Source: Candidatus Saccharimonadota bacterium (GTDB lineage Bacteria; Patescibacteriota; Saccharimonadia; Saccharimonadales; UBA4665). From it: a DNA stretch of 36,977 bases. The notes under the pieces are model-generated. The model worked only from the letters and a program-made list of their open reading frames with translations. It did not search any database and had not been told where the DNA came from. The position numbers and the translations under genes were made by a program. This document shows, one piece after another, positions 1 through 8,679 of the stretch (within the stretch, counting starts at the first letter, position 1; each line of letters begins with the position of its first letter). Where the stretch lies: NCBI GenBank assembly GCA_018062785.1, contig JAGORO010000010.1:1-36977 (forward strand), given 5' to 3'.

Positions 1-45
1 AGCCAAATAAAAAACCGACCAAAAGGGTCGGTTTTTTATTTGGCT
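1..45. terminator. Bidirectional Rho-independent terminator
   Basis: A perfect 20-bp inverted repeat (1-20 against 26-45) surrounds a 5-nt loop (AAAAG). The GC-rich inner stem (ACCGACC/GGTCGGT) is flanked by A6 and T6 runs, so it can terminate on either strand. It isolates the gene that starts at 153 from whatever lies to the left. Confidence 0.9.
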
Positions 46-114
46 CTCTGATGCCAAGTTCATGAACTTAAGCGTAGCTATTAGTGTATAAGCGCTCTAG
101 CATCGGGGTAAATA

Positions 115-143
115 TTGCACAATAATAAAAAATATTCTATAAT
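115..143 (+). promoter_or_regulatory. Sigma70-type promoter, leaderless start
   Basis: TTGCAC (115-120), a 17-bp spacer and TATAAT (138-143). Only 9 nt separate the -10 box from the ATG at 153. Transcription should therefore begin about 0-3 nt before the start codon, and there is no room for a ribosome binding site. Confidence 0.75.
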
Positions 144-152
144 AAATACGAA

Positions 153-1397
153 ATGAAAATAACGACACCGGAGGATAACGCAAGACGCGCACATGGGCCC
201 CATTTGGATCGTTGTCGCAGAGAAATCTATAGCTCACAGGATCAGTATGGCGAAGTATTTATTCGGGAGGTCGCCGAATCATTACTGTTTGCGCGAAATT
301 TCTCTGCAGACCTTAGCGACATGCCGGACACTAGGGAATATATAGAGTACCCTCCTTTGGGGCCAGAAAGTCTTGCGCCACTATCGTTGCGTCCGCTTGA
401 ACGTGTAGCTCAAGTGATAGGCGCCGTAGGCCTACCTGTAGCCGGTATTGCCGTCGCCGAAGTTACATCGAATGGAGGCTTCACCGAGGACTTATTAGGG
501 ATGAGTGTAGGCATAGGACTAGCATACTTGCAACGCTTCACTGCAGAGCGGCGAGATGTTCGTCGTGTCATTAAGCAGTTAAACTCACTCGATGAAACAT
601 TTGGAAATGAAGCAATACAATTGCCGAAAAGAGAGAACGCACTTATGCCGCAGGACGAAGTATTCTGGGACGAGAGTGTTACCAGTACGATTGATGGCAT
701 TGAGTCATCACGAACACGCTATCACGTTCTGAGTAAGCTAAAGGGCGTAGCAGACTGGAGTCTAATCAGCTATGCTCGTTACGGACAACCTGTGACCAAC
801 GTAGAACATACGATAAATCCAGCACTATTCGTCAGGAGCTGTATCGAGCGTTCTCTTGACGTTAATAAATTATGGGAGTATATTCTGCCCGAACTTCTGG
901 ATTTGCAGCAAAACATTTCCGATTATGACAGAATCACGCACGAATTGAGTGCACGCAAGAGGCTTCAAGAGCACGCGGGATTAGTGAGCTCAGAGCTTAG
1001 GGCCGATGTTCAGGCCCTTGAGGATAAAAGATGCGAATCACAGAATAAGCAACTGGCGTCATATATCAAAATTGCCGCTATACACACCCGAGTTAATGAG
1101 ATAGAAGAATTTGCAGTAATGAAGAACGTTCTTGTCGATACGATCCAATCGAGTGAGAAAGCTGAAGCACAGGGTGAAGGTCTTTGGCTGATAAACACCG
1201 CCTTTGATGCGTTCTTACGGCACATGCCTGTTGACTCGGAGGAATCTACAAGACTAGGCAAGGAGCTGAGCGATTATCTTAAGGCAAGTATGGAATTCTT
1301 GACTCCAACCGCATCGAACCTTGGCTACGTGTACGAAGGTGTGAGAAGTAAGTTCCCTGCCCTGCAACTGCCTGAGGAGCCCCCAATCGCTGCCTAG
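153..1397 (+). CDS. Hypothetical protein, 414 aa, weakly hydrophobic hairpin
   Basis: I do not recognise this family. Residues about 87-127 contain two moderately hydrophobic, glycine/alanine-rich stretches (VIGAVGLPVAGIAVAEV, then LLGMSVGIGLAYL) that could form a membrane hairpin. The rest is charged and mostly helical-looking, with a likely coiled coil around residues 255-320. No signal peptide, catalytic motif or cysteine pattern is visible. It is a single-gene unit: a terminator lies upstream and it has its own leaderless promoter (TTGCAC-17-TATAAT), which supports the ATG at 153. After the stop, a weak hairpin (AAGGC/GCCTT, about 1409-1425) is followed by a T-rich stretch. The coding frame is long and continuous, so it is probably a real lineage-restricted gene; its function is unknown. 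Confidence 0.75.
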   Translation: MKITTPEDNARRAHGPHLDRCRREIYSSQDQYGEVFIREVAESLLFARNFSADLSDMPDTREYIEYPPLGPESLAPLSLRPLERVAQVIGAVGLPVAGIAVAEVTSNGGFTEDLLGMSVGIGLAYLQRFTAERRDVRRVIKQLNSLDETFGNEAIQLPKRENALMPQDEVFWDESVTSTIDGIESSRTRYHVLSKLKGVADWSLISYARYGQPVTNVEHTINPALFVRSCIERSLDVNKLWEYILPELLDLQQNISDYDRITHELSARKRLQEHAGLVSSELRADVQALEDKRCESQNKQLASYIKIAAIHTRVNEIEEFAVMKNVLVDTIQSSEKAEAQGEGLWLINTAFDAFLRHMPVDSEESTRLGKELSDYLKASMEFLTPTASNLGYVYEGVRSKFPALQLPEEPPIAA

Positions 1398-1494
1398 TAA
1401 ATTGATAAGGCAAATGAAGCCTTCCCTTCTTTATTCTCCCGCAACACTCGTGAATGTAGTACACTAAAGACAATATCTAACACAGGGGATGGTT

Positions 1495-2025
1495 ATGACG
1501 GACGCGGATAAAACGACTGCTGGTTCTAGCGCAAAGAGTAACGTGGCGATAGTACTTGGAATATTCTCGATCTTAACATGCTTAATCCCTCCTGCCGGCA
1601 TCGCTCTAGGCATCGTTGCACTTGTCTTGGGTGCCATCTCGCCCCATAAAAACAAGAAATCTATTGCCGCAATTACTCTGGGAGTTAGCGGGATCGTGCT
1701 AAGTGTAATGATGGTCTTTATTGTTTTTATGGCAGTGCCGAGCCTACAGCGAAATAGTAGAGACATGGCTCGAAAGGCTGATGTAGCTATGATTACCTCG
1801 CATATTCAAGACTATCGAAGTACTCATGCCGGTGCTTTGCCTTCTTCGGGGGAAATTCCGGTCGAGCATCTAAGCCGAGTCAGAACGATATCGGATGGGT
1901 CAGCGTTGGAGCTCGACAGTGCTAACTACCAAGCTGGAGTCGACTGTAGTGGCGCAGTCGGCAGCGGTAATTTCTCGGTGCGTATCAAACTAGAGAAAAA
2001 AGACAGCTACTGTCTTAATAACTAG
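1495..2025 (+). CDS. DUF4190-like/pilin-like membrane protein
   Basis: A 176-aa protein with two hydrophobic segments. Residues about 17-45 form a glycine-rich hairpin of the DUF4190 type (IPPAGIALGIVALVLG). Residues about 57-80 form a second transmembrane segment (ITLGVSGIVLSVMMVFIVFM). The sequence just after it (QRNSRDMARKADVAMITSHI, then Q-Y-R-S and GALPS) looks like the start of the alpha-helical region of type IV pilin-like proteins. The soluble C-terminus has two cysteines (DCSGA and SYCLNN), as in the disulfide loop of many pilins. I chose ATG 1495, because AGGGGAT lies about 5 nt upstream; an in-frame ATG at 1489 overlaps that ribosome binding site. It is followed 13 nt later by the CapA-like gene, so the two are probably co-transcribed. 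The domain reading is inference from motif resemblance. Confidence 0.7.
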   Translation: MTDADKTTAGSSAKSNVAIVLGIFSILTCLIPPAGIALGIVALVLGAISPHKNKKSIAAITLGVSGIVLSVMMVFIVFMAVPSLQRNSRDMARKADVAMITSHIQDYRSTHAGALPSSGEIPVEHLSRVRTISDGSALELDSANYQAGVDCSGAVGSGNFSVRIKLEKKDSYCLNN

Positions 2026-2038
2026 GCTGAAACAAAGT

Positions 2039-3265
2039 ATGCGCCACCCAAATCTTACCCGAAGACAAATAGCTACGATTACACTAGTAGTCTCGGTACT
2101 TGTTATTGGCATTTGTCTGTGGATTGGACTTCAGCGGCATAGTAACACGCCAGATACCACCAATGCTAGGACAGTAGCAAAGCCGGCGCCTGCAAAGTAT
2201 GATACGGCCAAACAGCCTCAGACTGTAACATTTGCAGCCATGGGCGATATGTTGGCGCATGACAGTATTGTTTCTAGTGCCAAGGCTGATACGGGATATG
2301 ACTTCGGTAAGTATTTTGCCAACATTCGCGGCCAGTACCAAGGTGTGGACGTGGTATTTTGCAACCCCGAAACGTTGGCCGTCGGGCCAGATTTTGGCAT
2401 TAGTGGCTACCCAACTTTTAATGGGCCCCATGAATTTGCCGATAGCCTTGTGCGCGATGGTGGTTGCAATCTTATAAACCTCGCAACAAACCACATAAAC
2501 GATAAAGGCCAAGCGGCGTTGGATGCCAATAGCAAGCTATGGGATGGCCGATCTGTGTTGGCTTATACGGGCGCGAATCGTTCTGCCGAGGAGCAGCAGC
2601 AGGTAAAATACTTCACCAAAAATGGGATGAAAATCGCATTTTTGGCCTTTGCCGATTACAGTAACAATACGTCGTTAACCCCCTACGGGCTAAACTCATA
2701 CCACGATACGGCGCTGTTTTCTCGGCTGCTCACCGAAGCACGTTCCAAGGCCGACTTGGTAGTGCTGTCTATGCACTGGGGTACGGAAGATTCTACCACG
2801 GTAAACACCGACCAGCAGCAAGCAGCGCAACTGGCGGCTGATCTGGGTGTGGATGTGCTGATTGGAACCGGCCCGCATGTGCTTCAGAAGACAACGTGGG
2901 TATCGGGCAAAAACGGCCACAAGACATTGGTGTGGTATAGCATCGGCAACATGCTTTCTTCACAGCTACAAGTAAACGAGCTGACAGGCATCATCGCCAA
3001 ATTCGAGGCACGAAAAGATCCTCAGACCTCTAAGGTAGCGCTTTCAAATCTTCAGGCACAAGCAACATTCATGAGCTATGCTTGGTCGAGTGCCGATCGC
3101 GCTGCTGGCCGACTCGACACACGCAATGATTTCAAACTGCAAACGCTTCAGAGCGCCGGCGATAATCCGGCTAAGATGTTTGGGCAGCAGTACTCATTCC
3201 AAGAAAGATTACAGTATATTCAGAGTACGCTTAGCACGGAGGCGGGCGTAAAAGTATTGCCGTAG
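2039..3265 (+). CDS. CapA-family (PGA_cap) metallophosphatase-like protein
   Basis: A 408-aa protein. Residues about 11-30 form an uncleaved-looking membrane anchor, followed by a Pro/Ala/Thr-rich linker and then a CapA/PgsA-type domain from about residue 62. Family motifs are visible in order: GDMLAHD (69-75), N-P-E in VVFCNPET, LATNH, SMHWG, GTGPHVLQ and YSIGNM. These are the metal-ligand positions of the calcineurin-like fold. CapA relatives act outside the cell in poly-gamma-glutamate or other surface-polymer assembly; the other genes of that pathway are not present here, so the substrate is unknown. The gene follows the pilin-like gene by 13 nt and converges with the VanY gene, with their stop codons directly adjacent (3263-3268). 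Confidence 0.88.
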   Translation: MRHPNLTRRQIATITLVVSVLVIGICLWIGLQRHSNTPDTTNARTVAKPAPAKYDTAKQPQTVTFAAMGDMLAHDSIVSSAKADTGYDFGKYFANIRGQYQGVDVVFCNPETLAVGPDFGISGYPTFNGPHEFADSLVRDGGCNLINLATNHINDKGQAALDANSKLWDGRSVLAYTGANRSAEEQQQVKYFTKNGMKIAFLAFADYSNNTSLTPYGLNSYHDTALFSRLLTEARSKADLVVLSMHWGTEDSTTVNTDQQQAAQLAADLGVDVLIGTGPHVLQKTTWVSGKNGHKTLVWYSIGNMLSSQLQVNELTGIIAKFEARKDPQTSKVALSNLQAQATFMSYAWSSADRAAGRLDTRNDFKLQTLQSAGDNPAKMFGQQYSFQERLQYIQSTLSTEAGVKVLP

Positions 3266-4066
3266 TTACTGTTCGTAGGCTTTGTCGAAGTATGGCTGGG
3301 CTTCGTCGAGGGTTAGGTTGCTTTTGGTCAATGCCTTGGCTAGCGGAATACCTACATAGCGAAAATGCCAAGGCTCGTACTGGTACTGCGTGACGGCTGT
3401 TTTGTCATTTGGGTAGCGCAGAATAAAGCCGTAGTTTGCCGCATTTGCTGCCAGCCACTTTCCGGCGGGCGTCTCGCCGAAGCAGATGTCTAGGTAACAT
3501 TGGGAGTTGGCGGTGCTTATATCTATAGCTAGGCCGGTCTGGTGCTCGCTTTGGCCGGGCAGCGCGCTATATGTGTTGGCTGCTGCAGCGCCATTGATAC
3601 TGGCGTAGCTTGTAAAATAGGTTTGTTGTAGCTCGTACGACCTAAAGCCACTAGCGACCATAAGGTCGTAGCCAGCTGCTGATGCATCGACAAACATTTT
3701 TTCGACTGAGGGAGCGATGGTGCTACGAACCATCTGCTCTGCCTCGCTTTTATCGGTTCTTGTTTTGACGTTGGGTTTTATCAGGTCTGTGGGAATGTAG
3801 TTAGCTGGTTGGATTGGACGGATTTTGGACACAAGTACCCAAGGATGGGTGGCCTGTTTTTGATCGCCAGCAAGGAGTGGAATGTCCGAGGTGTGGGACA
3901 GAGAGAGCGCCTTTGGCGTTGCGGCTGTGGAGCGGGGCAACTCGGCGTGGCTACTAGGGGCGTTGACGCTAGGTACGTGCAGGTAGACAGCTAGACCGCC
4001 AACGAGCAATCCGACTACACAAGCTACTAAAATACCAACTACAATTCGCTTCGTCATATATACCAT
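3266..4066 (-). CDS. VanY-type D-alanyl-D-alanine carboxypeptidase
   Basis: A 266-aa protein with an N-terminal signal anchor (about residues 6-29, IVVGILVACVVGLLVGGLAV), a linker, and a peptidase M15B/VanY domain in the C-terminal two thirds. Zn-peptidase motifs are visible: SGFRSYELQQ, SEHQTGLAIDIS (His and Asp ligands) and EPWHFRYVG (catalytic Glu and third ligand His). It should trim D-Ala from peptidoglycan stem peptides at the outer membrane face. The start is uncertain. M1 at 4066 and M4 at 4057 are both possible; for M4, TACTAT at 4065-4070 lies 7 nt upstream and would give a leaderless mRNA like others in this window. It is a single-gene unit. Confidence 0.9.
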   Translation of the reverse strand: MVYMTKRIVVGILVACVVGLLVGGLAVYLHVPSVNAPSSHAELPRSTAATPKALSLSHTSDIPLLAGDQKQATHPWVLVSKIRPIQPANYIPTDLIKPNVKTRTDKSEAEQMVRSTIAPSVEKMFVDASAAGYDLMVASGFRSYELQQTYFTSYASINGAAAANTYSALPGQSEHQTGLAIDISTANSQCYLDICFGETPAGKWLAANAANYGFILRYPNDKTAVTQYQYEPWHFRYVGIPLAKALTKSNLTLDEAQPYFDKAYEQ

Positions 4067-4153
4067 AGTAACAGCTTAGTATTCGTAAAAGAATCAATCC
4101 GAGCGTGAGACTCTCGCTGCTACATGTTCCTATACTTTTAATGGGGCTTATGC

Positions 4154-4183
4154 TTGCAACTAGTTACGAACTAAGGGTATATT
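4154..4183 (+). promoter_or_regulatory. Promoter of the hydrolase-glycosyltransferase operon
   Basis: TTGCAA (4154-4159), an 18-bp spacer and TATATT (4178-4183). The predicted 5' UTR before the ATG at 4232 is about 40 nt. Confidence 0.55.
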
Positions 4184-4231
4184 ACAGTATAGAATATAAG
4201 TGGCTCCATGTGAGTTGTTGGGACGTTCGGC

Positions 4232-5164
4232 ATGAAAAAAACAGATCAAGATGCGGCTGACTACATACAGCCGATACATATTAATGGCATGAATGGCCGA
4301 ATGCTCGTCGCGCCGGCATTAGGGGATGGTAAACGCGAAATACTCGTTATGTACGGCCACCACTCCAGCCTAGAAAGATGGTGGGGTCTGGTGCAGAACC
4401 TTCAGGATATGGGACGAGTAACAATGCCTGATTTTCCTGGCTTTGGCGGCATGGACAGCTTCTACAAAATAGGCGAAAAGGCTACAATCGACGACTTTGC
4501 CGACTACATGGCAGCCTTTGTAAAAATGCGCTACAAGCGTCGGCGGGTTAGCATTGTGGGTATTTCTTTTGGGTTTATTGTTGCTGTTAGGATGCTGCAA
4601 AAATACCCAGAGCTAGCTAAAAAAGTCGATATGTTCGTCAGCGCGGTCGGCTTTATGCACCATGATGAATTTCGGTTTTCGGCTAGTCGCATGCGAACGT
4701 ACCGCTTGCTTTCCCGAGTGATTGCCCGACCCAGCGTATCATACATATTTCGCTACGTTGCACTCAATAAATACATGCTGCGAGCGGCATATGCCCGAAC
4801 GCACAACGCCAAACATAAGTTTAAGCAAGCAGGCGGCGACAAAGCACTATTCGCTGCAATGATGGATCGTGAGATCGAACTATGGCAGTCCAACGATGTG
4901 CGAACACATTTTGTGACAACGGGAGAGATACTAACCATCAACAACCTCGACAGAACGATTGATCTTCCGGTATGGCATATCTTTACTCCGCACGACAATT
5001 ACTTCGATAATGAAGTAGTCGAGCAGCATATGAAGATTGTCTTCAAAGAGTACATTCCGGCACCGATTACTTCGGCGGCACATGCACCGAGTGTGATCGC
5101 CACCAAGGAAGAAGCGGCCATTTTGATACCGCGTAAACTTAGAACTGCCCTCAGAAAGTCCTAA
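4232..5164 (+). CDS. Alpha/beta-hydrolase
   Basis: A 310-aa alpha/beta-hydrolase fold protein. It has an oxyanion-side MYGHHSS segment (40-46), the MPDFPGFG strand-turn (65-72), a nucleophile elbow G-I-S-F-G with Ser112, a likely acid Asp in FTPHDNYFD and a likely catalytic His in SAAHAPS near the C-terminus. No signal peptide or membrane segment is seen, so it is presumably cytoplasmic. The substrate cannot be read from sequence. It is the first gene of a plus-strand cluster with two GT4 glycosyltransferases and an AI-2E transporter, which suggests lipid or envelope-glycan metabolism. A possible internal promoter separates it from the next gene. Confidence 0.85.
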   Translation: MKKTDQDAADYIQPIHINGMNGRMLVAPALGDGKREILVMYGHHSSLERWWGLVQNLQDMGRVTMPDFPGFGGMDSFYKIGEKATIDDFADYMAAFVKMRYKRRRVSIVGISFGFIVAVRMLQKYPELAKKVDMFVSAVGFMHHDEFRFSASRMRTYRLLSRVIARPSVSYIFRYVALNKYMLRAAYARTHNAKHKFKQAGGDKALFAAMMDREIELWQSNDVRTHFVTTGEILTINNLDRTIDLPVWHIFTPHDNYFDNEVVEQHMKIVFKEYIPAPITSAAHAPSVIATKEEAAILIPRKLRTALRKS

Positions 5165-5166
5165 AA

Positions 5167-5192
5167 TGGTATACTAGACGGTAAGGTCTAGT
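5167..5192 (+). promoter_or_regulatory. Extended -10 promoter with inverted repeat at the start codon
   Basis: TGGTATACT (5167-5175) is an extended -10 element with no good -35. Overlapping its end, ACTAGAC (5173-5179) and GTCTAGT (5186-5192) form a perfect 7-bp inverted repeat with a 6-nt loop, ending directly at the ATG of 5193. This could be an operator over the transcription start site or an mRNA hairpin limiting initiation. Confidence 0.5.
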
Positions 5193-6350
5193 ATGAAAAT
5201 AGGTTTAATCTGTCCGTACAGCCTCACCAAAGGTGGTGGCGTGCAGGAAGTCGTAAAAGAATTGAGTCTCGAGATGACGAGGCTTGGTCATGAGGTTGCG
5301 ATTATTACTCCCCAGCCCAAAGAGCCGTACGTCGATAAACGCTTTAGGGTTATTTTTCTGGGGTCTTTAGCGGATTTTAAATCCCCGACAGCCACTACCG
5401 TTCAGGTAAGCGCGAGCGTACTCACGGACGACATCGATGCCGTTCTGGAGCGTGAGCAGTTTGATGTTTTGCACTTTCATGAACCGTGGATACCGGTACT
5501 CAGTAGACAGATTCTTGCCCGAAGTAATACGGTCAATGTGGCTACCTTTCATGCCAAGCTACCAGAGACAATGGCGTCGCGGGCTATGGCAAAAATTGTT
5601 ACCCCGTATACAAAGCCGCTTCTAAAATATATCGATACCATCACGGCAGTGTCTCCTGCGGCAGCCGAATATGTCGGTACACTCACCGACGACGAGATCG
5701 TTATTGTACCGAACGGCATAAACCTACGAGACTTTCGAGTAAAACATGAAGTCAAGCCAAAGGATAGCAAGAAGACTGTGCTGTATGTGGGACGTCTAGA
5801 AAAACGTAAGGGCGTTAAATACCTTTTGCTTGCACACAAAGAACTTTTACGCAAAATGCCCGATGTACAGTTGCTGCTAGCCGGCGATGGGGTAGATCGT
5901 CTTAAGCTCGAAAGAATGGTCGAGGAGCTAGAAATTAACAATGTAGAGTTCTTGGGCTTTGTATCGGACAAAGAGAAGAAACGACTTTTGGCCTCGGCTG
6001 ACCTTTTTTGTTCCCCTGCTCTCTTCGGCGAAAGTTTTGGTATCGTCCTGCTCGAGTCTATGGCGAGCGGTCTTGTGACCGTTGCAGGCAATAATCCGGG
6101 CTATGAAAGCGTGATGAGTGGACTTGGACAACTTTCGCTTGTCAATCCTCGTGACACATCTGAGTTTGCAGATAGGCTACATCTGCTGCTGACCGACCAA
6201 GGCCTGCGGGCACTCTGGCAAAAATGGGCCAAAAAGCACGTTGCACAGTTTGACTACAACACGGTGGCGCGGCAGTACCTTAGCGTGTATGAATCGGCTT
6301 GTGCTAAGCCAACCAATGAAATACGTGCTAAACGACAAAATCGGCTATGA
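5193..6350 (+). CDS. GT4 glycosyltransferase, PimA-like
   Basis: A 385-aa GT-B glycosyltransferase of family GT4. The N-terminal domain starts with MKIGLICPYSLTKGGGVQE, the acceptor-side glycine loop typical of PimA-like mannosyltransferases, and carries HFHEPW. The C-terminal domain has YVGRLEKRKGVKYLL, LLLAGDGVDR and the donor-binding ESFGIVLLESMASG (E-x7-E). PimA relatives transfer mannose from GDP-Man to phosphatidyl-inositol at the inner membrane face; the acceptor here is inference only. The gene ends in TGA overlapping the ATG of the next GT (ATGA), so the two are translationally coupled. Confidence 0.9.
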   Translation: MKIGLICPYSLTKGGGVQEVVKELSLEMTRLGHEVAIITPQPKEPYVDKRFRVIFLGSLADFKSPTATTVQVSASVLTDDIDAVLEREQFDVLHFHEPWIPVLSRQILARSNTVNVATFHAKLPETMASRAMAKIVTPYTKPLLKYIDTITAVSPAAAEYVGTLTDDEIVIVPNGINLRDFRVKHEVKPKDSKKTVLYVGRLEKRKGVKYLLLAHKELLRKMPDVQLLLAGDGVDRLKLERMVEELEINNVEFLGFVSDKEKKRLLASADLFCSPALFGESFGIVLLESMASGLVTVAGNNPGYESVMSGLGQLSLVNPRDTSEFADRLHLLLTDQGLRALWQKWAKKHVAQFDYNTVARQYLSVYESACAKPTNEIRAKRQNRL

Positions 6351-7501
6351 AATCACTAAGAATTGGCTTTGTTCTCGACGGCGGCCTCGACTCGCCAGAT
6401 GGCGTGCAGCAAAATGTCTTAGCCTTCGGTGAGTGGCTGAGGTCAAAAGGTCACCAAGTGTATTTTTTGGTTGGCGGCGAACCGAAGCTCCGAGTCGAAG
6501 GCGCGTACGCAATGGCTCGAAATATCTCGGTCAAGTTTAATGGCAACAAGCTTACAATACCCTTACCGGCCAATAAGAAGCATATTGCGCGCACATTGGC
6601 CGAGTTACGGCTCAATATTCTACACGTTCAGACCCCCTATAGCCCACTCATGGCTGGCAGGATCATAAAGGCCGCGCACCATGAAACGGCGTGCGTCGGC
6701 ACGTTTCACATTCTGGCCTATTCCAAGTTGGTGGTTTGGGCTAATGTTGGCTTGGCTTTGTTAAATTTGCCCACGCGGCGTTTTTTTCGGCTGCACCTAG
6801 CAGTTTCTGAGCCGGCAGCTTTGTTCGCAAAAAAGACATATGGCTACTCTTGCCAGATTATGCCAAACCCATTTGCCATGCGGCGCTTTGAATCGGAGCT
6901 GCTGGCTAGCGCTAGCCAGACTCGATCGGAAGTATCGATTGTGTTTTTGGGCAGACTTGTGCCGAGAAAGGGTGCGTTAGAATTGTTGCGGGCCATCACC
7001 TATTTGCGTGATGATTTAGGAGTTAGCTCTGGGTTTCGCGTACGAATTGGAGGTAAAGGCGAGCAGGCTGAGGCTCTTCAGCGCTACGTTAAAAAACACC
7101 GGCTCGAATCTGTAGTTACCTTTGTGGGCTTTATTCCCGAAGAAGACAAGGCACAATTTTTGGCCAGCGCTGACATTGCGGTTTTTCCTAGTACGTCTGG
7201 CGAGAGTTTCGGCATTAGCCTACTAGAAGCCATGGCGGCTTCACGCGGAGTTGTACTTGGTGGCGATAACCCTGGCTATAGATCTGTGATGGCGCCAAAA
7301 TTTGAGACACAGTTGATCGACCCCAAAGATCCGAAGAAATTTGCACAGCACCTCTTTACCTGGATTAGGGATGCGCCAGCTCGGCATAACGCTGCAGTTT
7401 CCCAGGGTAGCTATGTGAAAAGATTCGATATTGAAACTCTGGGACCCGCCCTGCTCGAGTGCTACGCTCAAGCATTGCAAATGCGCAATAAACAGGCATA
7501 A
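6347..7501 (+). CDS. GT4 glycosyltransferase (second)
   Basis: A 384-aa GT4 enzyme and diverged paralogue of its upstream neighbour. The same landmarks occur: IGFVLDGGLDSPDGVQQNV at the N-terminus, HVQTPYSP, FLGRLVPRKGALELL, RIGGKGEQ and the E-x7-E donor site ESFGISLLEAMAAS, followed by GGDNPGYRSVM. The start overlaps the previous stop by 4 nt. Two coupled GT4 genes acting in sequence recall PimA/PimB-like or MgtA-like glycolipid steps, but neither acceptor nor sugar can be assigned from sequence. Confidence 0.9.
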   Translation: MKSLRIGFVLDGGLDSPDGVQQNVLAFGEWLRSKGHQVYFLVGGEPKLRVEGAYAMARNISVKFNGNKLTIPLPANKKHIARTLAELRLNILHVQTPYSPLMAGRIIKAAHHETACVGTFHILAYSKLVVWANVGLALLNLPTRRFFRLHLAVSEPAALFAKKTYGYSCQIMPNPFAMRRFESELLASASQTRSEVSIVFLGRLVPRKGALELLRAITYLRDDLGVSSGFRVRIGGKGEQAEALQRYVKKHRLESVVTFVGFIPEEDKAQFLASADIAVFPSTSGESFGISLLEAMAASRGVVLGGDNPGYRSVMAPKFETQLIDPKDPKKFAQHLFTWIRDAPARHNAAVSQGSYVKRFDIETLGPALLECYAQALQMRNKQA

Positions 7502-7509
7502 TTAAGCAC

Positions 7510-8631
7510 ATGGGAAAACTTATCAAAAAAGAAGATGCAGACTTTGAAGTCTCCGTTTCTACACATAGTATCGTTCGTTTTATCGCAATTGTCCTTGGGG
7601 CTGTTTTGTTGGTTCGCGCCGTACAGCAGGCTTCACATGTCCTGACTCTTATTGGCGTTGCATTCTTTTTAGCGCTGGCGTTGAATGCACCCGTGCGTTG
7701 GCTAACCAGAAAGCTACCGGGCAAGAAACAAAGCCGGCGTAACTTGGCGACTGCTCTGTCTATTGGCCTCATTGTGGCGCTGCTCATAGGATTTTTGCTG
7801 ACAATCGTTCCGCCGCTTACAAAGCAGACAATCAACTTTATACAGGCCGTACCTTCTCTTGTTGACGATACGCGCAACGGTAGTGGCCCTATAGGGGAAT
7901 TTGTTTCCCGCTACAACTTAGAGGATCAAGTCGACAAACTCTCTGGCCAGCTATCGAGCCGAGTTGGCAATATTGGTACGTCGGCACTGAGCACGGTTTC
8001 GAGAATAGGTAGTAGCCTCATTTCTTTACTAACAGTCTTGGTGCTAACAGTTATGATGCTTATTGAGGCGCCGGCTTGGCGTAAAGTACTTGAAGACATG
8101 GTACCTACCAAACAGCAAGTGCACTACCAAAAGCTTGGACGAGAGATGAACAAAGTTGTTCAGGGGTATGTTAATGGTCAGGTACTCTTGGCTGGCATGG
8201 CTGCCATATTCTTATTGCCTGTATTTATTGCAACCGGTGTAAGCTACCCAGTCGCGTTAATGGTCGTGGTATTTATTTGTGGCCTTATCCCAATGGTAGG
8301 CCATACCATAGGGGCGTTGATATGCACGCTGGTTGCACTGTTCCACTCCTTTACGGCGGCAATTATTGTCATGGGGGTATACATTCTGTACCAACAGGTC
8401 GAAAACTATGCCGTACAGCCCAAAATACAATCAAACTCCACCAATATGTCCCCGCTGCTTGTTTTTGTTGCCGTTTTGCTCGGCGGAAGTTTTGGCGGTC
8501 TCTTAGGAGCATTGGTTGCGATACCTGTCGCAGGTTGTATTAGAATCTTACTCCTCGATTACTTTGAACGACGTAATATTTTGAGCAGGTCGACCGTGAG
8601 CGACGCTAAAAAATCCGGTGGCACTATCTAG
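7510..8631 (+). CDS. AI-2E family transporter (PerM/UPF0118)
   Basis: A 373-aa polytopic membrane protein. Hydrophobic segments lie at about 21-40, 43-62, 76-100, a central pair at about 165-185, and a C-terminal cluster from about 220 to 350, with an amphipathic extracytoplasmic region around 105-165. The motifs GYVNGQVLLAGMAAIFLLP, GLIPMVGHTIGA and Q-Q-V-E-N-Y-A-V-Q-P-K-I are characteristic of PF01594. Members are proposed exporters (AI-2, Na+/H+); substrate prediction is unreliable. It starts 8 nt after the second GT and is the last gene of the cluster. Past its stop there is only a small hairpin (CTAGGT-CTGT-ACCTAG, about 8633-8648) before the convergent cysS. Confidence 0.9.
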   Translation: MGKLIKKEDADFEVSVSTHSIVRFIAIVLGAVLLVRAVQQASHVLTLIGVAFFLALALNAPVRWLTRKLPGKKQSRRNLATALSIGLIVALLIGFLLTIVPPLTKQTINFIQAVPSLVDDTRNGSGPIGEFVSRYNLEDQVDKLSGQLSSRVGNIGTSALSTVSRIGSSLISLLTVLVLTVMMLIEAPAWRKVLEDMVPTKQQVHYQKLGREMNKVVQGYVNGQVLLAGMAAIFLLPVFIATGVSYPVALMVVVFICGLIPMVGHTIGALICTLVALFHSFTAAIIVMGVYILYQQVENYAVQPKIQSNSTNMSPLLVFVAVLLGGSFGGLLGALVAIPVAGCIRILLLDYFERRNILSRSTVSDAKKSGGTI

Positions 8632-8679
8632 CCTAGGTCTGTACCTAGCTTCATCTTCAACTCAAGAAAACAGATGAGG

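Noticed and set aside
5549-6091. 180-aa minus-strand frame in the first GT4 gene
   Set aside because: Serine- and arginine-rich antisense shadow of a recognised glycosyltransferase.
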